From: Brachyspira pilosicoli
GTDB lineage: Bacteria; Spirochaetota; Brachyspiria; Brachyspirales; Brachyspiraceae
DNA length: 12,104 nucleotides
Direction of reading: 5' to 3'
NCBI RefSeq assembly: GCF_019402445.1
Contig: NZ_SRZM01000047.1
Location: 1-12,104 of the forward strand
Under the pieces are notes generated by a model. The model did no database searches and had not been told where the DNA came from. It was given only the letters and a program-made list of their open reading frames with translations. This document shows positions 7,418 through 12,104 of the stretch, piece after piece; position 1 is the first letter of the stretch; each line of letters starts with the position of its first letter. The position numbers and the translations under genes were made by a program.

Positions 7418-7536
7418 ACTAATGCTTTAATATCATATAAGGATACTTCTAAATACTTAATACATATTATATTTGTATTGCAAAATTTTTATTTATTTCA
7501 AAATTTTATTTTTATAAAAAATAGAGGTATAAAACT

Positions 7537-8661
7537 ATGAAAAAAATTCTAATAATATCATCAGAATATACAGGACATGGTCATAAAAGCGTTGATACAG
7601 CTTTATTACAATATTTTAAACTAAAATACAAAGATAAAATAGAATGCAAAGTAATAAATGGTTTTAAATTAGGAAATAAAAAACTAAAACAAATTGAAAT
7701 GTTATATAATCCTTGTATAAAATATTTACCTAATTTATGGGAAAAAATATTTTTTATTTCTAATAAAAATAGCATTTTTTTTAACAAAAATACATCTAAA
7801 AATATACAAAAGAAATTTATAAAATTGATAAATTCTTATGAACCAAATCTAATATTAAGCGTTCATCCAATGTTTAATGGCAGTATATTAAATATATTGG
7901 AAAGAAATAATATTCATAACATAGAATTTTATACTTTAATAACAGATTTAGTTAGTGTTTCAAGAATATGGCTTGATAATAGAACAAATAAAATAATAAG
8001 TCCATCTAAAGAAGCTACTGAATTTATAATAAATAATGGCATAGATAAAGATAAAGTTCTAACCTTTGGTATTCCAGTTAGAAATCACTTTATTTCTAAA
8101 TACAAAACAATAGATGAAATAAGAGCAAATACAAACTTTAATAACAAATTAAGAATATTAATATTAAACAATACAGAAAAATCAAAAAGAATATTTTATA
8201 TGATAAAAAATATTCATGAAAAATTTGATTGCGATATTACAGTTGTATGTGGTAGAAATAAAAATAGTTATATCAGAATAAAAAATAGATTAAAAAACTA
8301 CGATAAACCTGTTAATATTATAGGATACACTAAAGAATTATTTAATTTATTTTATAACAATGATGTTTTAATAACAAGATGCGGTACTTTATCAGTGGTT
8401 GAAGCTATTAATTGTATTATACCTATTATTTCTATGGGGGCTTTACCAGGACAAGAAGAAGATACACCTCTTTATTTAGAAAATAATAATTTAGGATATG
8501 ACACTTCATCTACAGATGATATATTTAACAAAATAAATTTATTACTCGAAAATAATAGAGAGAGATTATTAAAAATAAGAGAAGCTCAATTTAACTATTA
8601 TGGTAGAGATGTTACATCGAAAATTGTTGAATATATAGCTAATCAATTAATTAATGATTAA
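7537..8661 (+). CDS. MGDG synthase / UgtP-type glycolipid glycosyltransferase, divergent
   Basis: A 374-residue GT28-like (GT-B fold) protein. The N-terminal acceptor domain starts with SSEYTGHGHKSVDTAL (residues 8-23), matching the GxGHxxxAxAL motif of MGDG synthases and diacylglycerol glucosyltransferases. LSVHPMFNG and YTLITDLVS follow as in that family. The C-terminal donor-binding domain has ITVVCGRNKNSY, IGYTKELFNLF, TRCGTLSVVEA (280-290) and PGQEED (304-309). The likely role is moving a hexose from a nucleotide sugar to diacylglycerol at the membrane; the sugar cannot be predicted. The usual Gly-rich loop at the domain start is replaced by NNTEKS (211-216). The gene is visibly richer in Asn, Lys and Ile codons than efp next door, a possible sign of transfer. 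The AGAGG ribosome binding site (7523-7527) is well spaced from the ATG. Confidence 0.8.
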   Translation: MKKILIISSEYTGHGHKSVDTALLQYFKLKYKDKIECKVINGFKLGNKKLKQIEMLYNPCIKYLPNLWEKIFFISNKNSIFFNKNTSKNIQKKFIKLINSYEPNLILSVHPMFNGSILNILERNNIHNIEFYTLITDLVSVSRIWLDNRTNKIISPSKEATEFIINNGIDKDKVLTFGIPVRNHFISKYKTIDEIRANTNFNNKLRILILNNTEKSKRIFYMIKNIHEKFDCDITVVCGRNKNSYIRIKNRLKNYDKPVNIIGYTKELFNLFYNNDVLITRCGTLSVVEAINCIIPIISMGALPGQEEDTPLYLENNNLGYDTSSTDDIFNKINLLLENNRERLLKIREAQFNYYGRDVTSKIVEYIANQLIND

Positions 8662-8706
8662 TATAGCATTATATAAATTATTATATTTTAATATTATTTA
8701 AATTAT

Positions 8707-8735
8707 TTGCTTTTTTTCTGCTAATAAAATATAAT
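8707..8735 (+). promoter_or_regulatory. candidate promoter for efp
   Basis: TTGCTT (8707-8712) and a perfect TATAAT (8730-8735) are separated by 17 bp. Transcription from about 8742 would give a leader near 43 nt. The efp ribosome binding site AGAGG is at 8772-8776, 8 nt before the ATG. Confidence 0.6.
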
Positions 8736-8784
8736 GCTTAAACTATCTATCTTAAAAAATATATTATAATCAGAGGTTTTATTT

Positions 8785-9345
8785 ATGGATGTTAATGATT
8801 TAAGAAAAGGCGATGCTATTATATTAGACGGTGAAACTTATCTAGTAATAGATGCTCACTTTCATAGAGCTCAGCAGAGAAAAGCCAATGTAAGAACTAA
8901 ATTAAAAAACATGATTAAAGGCAATATGGTTGAAAAAACTTTTGCTTCTACTGAAACTGTTGAAGAGGCTGATATTGCATACAAAAAAGCTCAATATCTA
9001 TATAGCGAAGGAAATGAGTATATATTCATGATACTTGATAACTATGAACAAGTGCATGTTAATGAAGATATTTTGGGTGATAACAAATATTATTTATTAG
9101 ATAACAGCGAAGTTGATTTGCAATATATAAATGAAGAAGTTACTGCTGTAAGATTCCCTATACATGTAATCTTGGAAGTTACTTATACAGAACCTGGTTT
9201 TAAAGGAGATACTACTGGAAGTACCTTAAAACCTGCTAAATTAGAAACTGGTATAGAAGTTAATGTACCATTATTCATAAATATTGGAGATAAAATTAAA
9301 GTAGATACTAGAGATGACAGTTATGTTGAACGCGTAAATAAATAA
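8785..9345 (+). CDS. efp: translation elongation factor P, with an atypical loop tip
   Basis: A 186-residue protein with the full three-domain EF-P layout. The N-terminal KOW-like domain starts DLRKGDAIILDGETYLV. The second domain contains KAQYLYSEG, FMILDNYEQ and YYLLDNSEVDL. The C-terminal OB domain has the EF-P signature TEPGFKGDTTGSTLKPAKLETG, then GDKIKVDTR near the end. EF-P binds between the P and E sites and rescues ribosomes stalled at polyproline. The beta3-beta4 loop reads HRAQQRKANVRTKL instead of the usual KPGKGxAFVRTKL. At equal length, the residue aligned with the modified Lys (E. coli Lys34) is Gln31, with Arg32 and Lys33 next to it. It is probably cotranscribed with the membrane protein 2 bp downstream. 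Confidence 0.96.
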   Translation: MDVNDLRKGDAIILDGETYLVIDAHFHRAQQRKANVRTKLKNMIKGNMVEKTFASTETVEEADIAYKKAQYLYSEGNEYIFMILDNYEQVHVNEDILGDNKYYLLDNSEVDLQYINEEVTAVRFPIHVILEVTYTEPGFKGDTTGSTLKPAKLETGIEVNVPLFINIGDKIKVDTRDDSYVERVNK

Positions 9346-9347
9346 TT

Positions 9348-9923
9348 ATGCTTTATATAACTTCTATTATATTAGCTTTATTCTTATTCATAATCATTTT
9401 TACTGTAAAAGTAAACATATTAATATATATAACAGTAGCCTTATTTATAATTCATATAATACTTACAAAGTCTTTATATAAAACTATAAAAAGGCTATTG
9501 CATCTTATACCATATTTTTTGGCTGTATTCATTATTCAAGGGTTAAATTCCAGAGGAGAATATTATAATATATTAGGCATATACATAGATAAAGTGGGTG
9601 CTAATTTTACAATAATATACTTTATTAGAATATTAAGTTTATTATATTTCTTATCTATATTTTTCATTCTTATAAAGAAAATTAAAATACCAAATGGAAT
9701 AATTTTTGATGAGATGATAAGAATTAATATATTTATGAATATAGTAAAAAAATCATTTTTTTTAGAGTTTAATAAAATAAAGGATAAAAATAAAACTTTT
9801 AGAGAAAAAATTAATTTAGTAAAAAAACTACTAGAAAATGTTTATAGAGATTCTTTTAAACTTTACCCATACGATAGATTCATTAATAATTATAGAAAAT
9901 CTCAAGATATAAAAACTTACTGA
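9348..9923 (+). CDS. small integral membrane protein, weakly EcfT/CbiQ-like
   Basis: A 191-residue protein starting 2 bp after the efp stop, so very likely cotranscribed and translationally coupled. It has about four hydrophobic helices (roughly residues 2-20, 24-40, 52-66 and 86-112), then a Lys-rich cytoplasmic half ending LLENVYRDSFKLYPYDRF. The layout and the pattern of a glycine-containing loop (LNSRGEY), a second loop (GIYIDKVGANF) and an Arg-Ile-Leu helix resemble the membrane part of ECF-transporter T components, but the coupling Ala-Arg-Gly motifs are not seen. I therefore treat that as a weak resemblance. No vitamin-transporter partners are nearby. Its stop overlaps the convergent gene by 7 bp. 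Function unknown. Confidence 0.65.
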   Translation: MLYITSIILALFLFIIIFTVKVNILIYITVALFIIHIILTKSLYKTIKRLLHLIPYFLAVFIIQGLNSRGEYYNILGIYIDKVGANFTIIYFIRILSLLYFLSIFFILIKKIKIPNGIIFDEMIRINIFMNIVKKSFFLEFNKIKDKNKTFREKINLVKKLLENVYRDSFKLYPYDRFINNYRKSQDIKTY

Positions 9924-10279
9924 CTTCCAAATAAAAATTGAGCACAATTACTGCATAAATAATTCTTAAGTAAAACGGCAACAACAATAGTATCTTCTCT
10001 GCTCTCTGTCATAAATATACCATTAGGATTTTTATAATATTTATATTTTAACATTTTATTTCTACCATCTTTCAATTCTATATTAATAGAAATATAATTC
10101 TCTTTAAAATTGTTATTTACCATGTTTTTATATCTAGGTTTTATTTTTATATGCAAACTAGATATAGAGTGAACATTAATAGTGATGGTATTATCATTGA
10201 TGTTAAAATATGCTTCAAATATATGATATTCATTTGTATCGCCTTCAATACATTTTGGAGGCACTATCGCATATATCAT
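9917..10279 (-). CDS. hypothetical protein with C-terminal CxxC
   Basis: A 120-residue protein I do not recognise. It begins MIYAIVPPKCIEGD, has a middle section of alternating short beta-strand-like segments rich in Ile, Asn and Lys, and ends in LLKNYLCSNCAQFLFGSQ, containing Cys-x-x-Cys. No signal peptide or membrane helix is seen. It is supported as real by a strong ribosome binding site (AAGGAG, 6 nt before the ATG), a plausible promoter upstream, and its own strand between two genes of the other strand. Its 3' end overlaps the preceding convergent gene by 7 bp. The CxxC pair might bind metal or be redox active, but one pair is weak evidence. Confidence 0.7.
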   Translation of the reverse strand: MIYAIVPPKCIEGDTNEYHIFEAYFNINDNTITINVHSISSLHIKIKPRYKNMVNNNFKENYISINIELKDGRNKMLKYKYYKNPNGIFMTESREDTIVVAVLLKNYLCSNCAQFLFGSQ

Positions 10280-10316
10280 ACCAAACTCCTTCTTATATTG
10301 TTTTAGTAGTTATTAT

Positions 10317-10345
10317 TTTATATTTTTATAAAATTATGAAAACAA
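10317..10345 (-). promoter_or_regulatory. candidate promoter for the 120-residue protein
   Basis: On the minus strand TTGTTT (10345-10340) and TATAAA (10322-10317) are separated by 17 bp. The -10 has one mismatch, while the -35 keeps only TTG. The leader would be about 30 nt. Confidence 0.4.
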
Positions 10346-10392
10346 TATATAGTTCATGTTTTATATAATTTTATATTAAAACCCACAAAAGT

Positions 10393-10421
10393 TTGAAAAC
10401 AAATTACTTATAATATATACT
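10393..10421 (+). promoter_or_regulatory. candidate promoter for the AAA+ ATPase gene
   Basis: TTGAAA (10393-10398) and TATACT (10416-10421) are separated by 17 bp, each one mismatch from consensus. The transcript would start near 10428, about 37 nt before the ATG at 10465. The ribosome binding site is weak (AGAG, about 6 nt before the ATG). Confidence 0.5.
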
Positions 10422-10464
10422 AAAATAATAATTAAGATAATTATTTTTAAAAAAAGAGAATAAA

Positions 10465-11565
10465 ATGCCAAATAATAACAATCAACATCAAAAACCATTA
10501 ATGGAAGAACTTTACAAAGAAGAATTAGAAATATTAAAAAACAGAGATAAAAATCTAAAGCCAAAAAATTGGAAATTATCCCCTCAAGCAGTGAGAGATT
10601 TTATACTTGGCAAAGAGTTTGAAGACGGCACTATTATAAAAAAGAAGTTTTATGGAGATGATGCTTTAGTTGAAAGAGCAATAATTACATTAGCAGGCAA
10701 CAGAGGCTTAATGCTTGTAGGAGAGCCAGGAACAGCAAAAACAATGCTTAGCGAATTATTATCTGCAGCCATTAGCGGAAACAGCACAATCACAATACAA
10801 GGAACTGCAGGAACTAACGAAGATAATATAAAATATTCTTGGAACTATGCTTTGCTATTTGCTAAGGGACCTGTCGATGAAGCATTAATACCATCTCCTA
10901 TTTATACAGGCATGAGTAATGGATTTATAACAAGATTTGAAGAGATTACAAGATGCCCTATTGAAATACAAGACTCTTTAATAAGTATATTAAGCGATAA
11001 GATAATGAATATACCAGAGCAAAACAGAGTATTATTTGCAAATGCTGGTTTTAATGTAATAGCTACAGCAAATACAAGAGATAAAGGCATTAATGAAATG
11101 AGTAGTGCTTTAAAGAGAAGATTTAATTTTGAAACTGTTGAGCCTATAAAGGATATAAAACTAGAATCTGAAATAATAACTAATCAATGCGAAAGTTTAT
11201 TTGAACTTGCTAATATTGATATAAATATAGATTATGATGTAGTTAATGTACTAGCTACTACTTTTAATGAACTTAGAAACGGAATAAGCGAGGATAATAC
11301 CAAACTTCAGGAGCTTAATTCTATAATGAGTACAGCTGAGGCCGTATCAGTTTATTATCAGTCGGCACTTCATTCATACTATTATGCTGATGGAAATATT
11401 AATATGTCTACAGTAGTTGAAAATCTTATTGGAAGCGTTGTAAAAGAAAATAAAGACGATGTATCAAAACTTAGGCACTATTTTAATAATGCTGTAAAAA
11501 TAAAAGCACAAAAACTAGGCCGCAGGTGGCAGGAATATTATGACAGCAGGAATATTATAAAATAA
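10465..11565 (+). CDS. MoxR-family AAA+ ATPase, YehL-like
   Basis: A 366-residue AAA+ ATPase. Walker A is GEPGTAKT (residues 86-93). The Walker B region reads FITRFEEITRC with Glu159-Glu160, followed by QDSLISILSDK. Sensor 1 is IATANTRDKG (Asn203), and the arginine finger region is SALKRRF (Arg218/Arg219). The GTAGTNEDNIKYSW segment after the first helix and the acidic Walker B are typical, from memory, of the MoxR subgroup that includes E. coli YehL. Members usually act as chaperone-like remodelling ATPases next to a VWA-domain protein, often with DUF5682 and SWIM-domain proteins. No such partner follows here: 540 bp of non-coding repeat sequence lies directly downstream. Its substrate is unknown. 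Length is close to YehL, so it appears intact. Confidence 0.88.
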   Translation: MPNNNNQHQKPLMEELYKEELEILKNRDKNLKPKNWKLSPQAVRDFILGKEFEDGTIIKKKFYGDDALVERAIITLAGNRGLMLVGEPGTAKTMLSELLSAAISGNSTITIQGTAGTNEDNIKYSWNYALLFAKGPVDEALIPSPIYTGMSNGFITRFEEITRCPIEIQDSLISILSDKIMNIPEQNRVLFANAGFNVIATANTRDKGINEMSSALKRRFNFETVEPIKDIKLESEIITNQCESLFELANIDINIDYDVVNVLATTFNELRNGISEDNTKLQELNSIMSTAEAVSVYYQSALHSYYYADGNINMSTVVENLIGSVVKENKDDVSKLRHYFNNAVKIKAQKLGRRWQEYYDSRNIIK

Positions 11566-11704
11566 TTGATTTTATATAAAACTATACTCCAAGCTTTTAT
11601 TTTAGGCTAAAAAATGCATCCTTTTTGGTTCTTTGTGGCACGCCGCAAGGGCACTTCCTTCGGTCGCAAAAGAACTGGGGTGCTGCACGGTGTGTACTTC
11701 GTTA

Positions 11705-11717
11705 AGGGCAAAGCCCT
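11705..11717 (+). repeat. AAA-loop hairpin, copy 1
   Basis: AGGGC, loop AAA, GCCCT: a perfect 5-bp stem. It corresponds to the hairpin at 11972-11990, which has the same loop but a different stem. Confidence 0.7.
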
Positions 11718-11779
11718 GCAAATAACTAAAATAAAAAAGTTAAAAATTTTTAATATATATTAAAATAATAATTTTCTAT

Positions 11780-11805
11780 CAACTTTTTCCCGCCGCAAAA
11801 AGTTG
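11780..11805 (+). repeat. CCCGCCGC-loop hairpin, copy 1
   Basis: CAACTTTTT (11780-11788), loop CCCGCCGC (11789-11796), AAAAAGTTG (11797-11805): a perfect 9-bp stem. The same 8-base loop recurs at 12084-12091 on a stem with different but still complementary outer bases. Confidence 0.85.
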
Positions 11806-11919
11806 CAAAAAGTGCAAATACTTTAGCTTTGTATTCAATAAATATTTATAAAAGAAGTAATACCAACATTTTAGATAAAAAAATGCAGTTCTTCGCGAAG
11901 CGTATCCGAAGGATATAGG

Positions 11920-11964
11920 GTTCTTTTATACCAATACCGAGTAGGTGCCTATCGGCAAAAGAAC
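11920..11964 (+). repeat. GTTCTTTT/AAAAGAAC stem with internal hairpin, copy 2
   Basis: GTTCTTTT (11920-11927) pairs perfectly with AAAAGAAC (11957-11964). Inside, CCGA-g-TAGG (11937-11945) faces CCTATCGG (11948-11955), giving a second stem with one bulged G. A competing outer pairing exists: CAGTTCTT (11886-11893) is complementary to AAGAACTG (11959-11966). Confidence 0.7.
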
Positions 11965-11971
11965 TGGGGGC

Positions 11972-11990
11972 GTGGTGGCAAAGCCACCAC
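11972..11990 (+). repeat. AAA-loop hairpin, copy 2
   Basis: GTGGTGGC, loop AAA, GCCACCAC: a perfect 8-bp, GC-rich stem. It would be a very stable RNA hairpin but is followed by AAGCAAAAAA rather than a U-tract, so it is not a normal intrinsic terminator on this strand. Confidence 0.85.
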
Positions 11991-12074
11991 AAGCAAAAAA
12001 CTTAAATTCTTTTAAGATATGTTAAACAACTATATTTTACAATGTAATTTTTTGTTTTATTCAACTTTTTTGTC

Positions 12075-12100
12075 GTTCTTTTTCCCGCCGCAAAAAGAAC
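12075..12100 (+). repeat. CCCGCCGC-loop hairpin, copy 2
   Basis: GTTCTTTTT (12075-12083), loop CCCGCCGC (12084-12091), AAAAAGAAC (12092-12100): a perfect 9-bp stem, with the loop identical to copy 1. The element may continue beyond the window. Confidence 0.85.
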
Positions 12101-12104
12101 CAAA

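Larger units (their letters stand above)
11609..11805 (+). repeat. modular intergenic repeat, copy 1
   Basis: Starts at AAAAAATGCA (11609-11618). It contains GTTCTTTG (11628-11635) facing CAAAAGAAC (11667-11675), the shared 15-mer GCAAAAGAACTGGGG (11666-11680), a small AAA-loop hairpin (11705-11717), an AT-rich spacer with the palindrome TTAAAAATTTTTAA (11740-11753), and the CCCGCCGC-loop hairpin (11780-11805). Confidence 0.7.
11877..12100 (+). repeat. modular intergenic repeat, copy 2
   Basis: Starts at AAAAAAATGCA (11877-11887) and carries the same module order as copy 1, with the identical 15-mer at 11955-11969. It has extra small palindromes, CTTCGCGAAG (11891-11900) and TATCC-GAA-GGATA (11903-11915), that copy 1 lacks. 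The inserts inside the modules differ completely from copy 1, so this is a mosaic rather than a simple duplication. Confidence 0.7.
11566..12104. other. gene-free region of modular, hairpin-rich repeats
   Basis: No credible coding frame is present in these 539 bases. The region alternates very AT-rich stretches with distinctly GC-richer blocks, unlike the rest of the window. Two related units can be lined up (11609-11805 and 11877-12100). Each has, in order, A6TGCA, a paired GTTCTTT...AAAGAAC block ending in TGGGG, a hairpin with loop AAA, an AT-rich spacer, and a hairpin with loop CCCGCCGC. The first 40 bases after the ATPase stop show no convincing terminator. This kind of dispersed intergenic repeat is familiar to me from Brachyspira sequences, but copy number elsewhere cannot be judged here. 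Confidence 0.75.

Noticed and set aside
8765..8770. TATAAT just before efp as its -10 box
   Set aside because: A transcript from it would start at or after the ribosome binding site at 8772-8776. The TATAAT at 8730-8735 fits better.
10465..11565. A MoxR-VWA type defence or conflict system
   Set aside because: Only the ATPase is present; no VWA, nuclease, protease or other effector gene is in the window.
11972..11990. An intrinsic terminator for the AAA+ ATPase gene
   Set aside because: The stem is strong, but it lies about 400 bp after the stop and is followed by A-rich rather than T-rich sequence on the + strand.
11566..12104. A remnant insertion sequence or degraded gene at the right end
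   Set aside because: No frame of useful length and no transposase-like motif is seen; the sequence is better described as a structured non-coding repeat.

Overview
The window is a strongly AT-rich bacterial chromosome segment that reads like a spirochaete, most likely Brachyspira. That assignment is an inference from the composition, the gene set (rod-shape genes joined to chemotaxis genes, a YacL-type PIN/TRAM protein, a Thermotoga-like EF-P) and the GC-richer intergenic repeats at the right end. No rRNA, tRNA, transposase, phage gene or CRISPR array is visible.

Layout. Bases 1-816 hold the 3' part of a membrane-anchored PIN/TRAM protein (+ strand), cut by the window edge. Converging on it is a seven-gene minus-strand cluster running from 6039 down to 966: cheY, cheR, a bactofilin, a membrane-anchored TPR protein, mreB, mreC and mreD. 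The largest gap is 23 bp and several genes overlap or are coupled, so this is almost certainly one operon. It links receptor methylation and response-regulator signalling to the cytoskeleton and peptidoglycan elongation machinery. The usual partners pbp2 and rodA do not follow mreD.

Divergent from cheY, and behind a perfect TTGACA-16-TATAAT promoter, is a secreted protein that is probably an outer-membrane beta-barrel (6273-7274). Next comes an MGDG-synthase/UgtP-type glycosyltransferase (7537-8661). It has an equally perfect promoter, and five exact copies of a 7-bp unit lie at the start of its long leader. Then come efp (8785-9345) with a small membrane protein directly behind it (weakly EcfT/CbiQ-like), a convergent 120-residue protein of unknown function, and a MoxR/YehL-type AAA+ ATPase (10465-11565). 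The last 540 bp hold no gene. They contain two copies of a modular, hairpin-rich, GC-richer repeat.

Most notable points: (1) MreB has Gln where the proposed catalytic Glu normally sits and Glu where the phosphate-2 Asp sits. (2) EF-P has Gln at the aligned loop-tip position that normally carries the modified Lys or Arg. (3) The terminal repeat keeps its hairpins through compensatory changes while the loops stay identical, which suggests selection at the RNA level. (4) The glycosyltransferase lacks the usual glycine-rich loop and has a tandem repeat in its leader. I did not find a clearly new multi-gene system. The chemotaxis-cytoskeleton operon and the structured repeat family are the best candidates.
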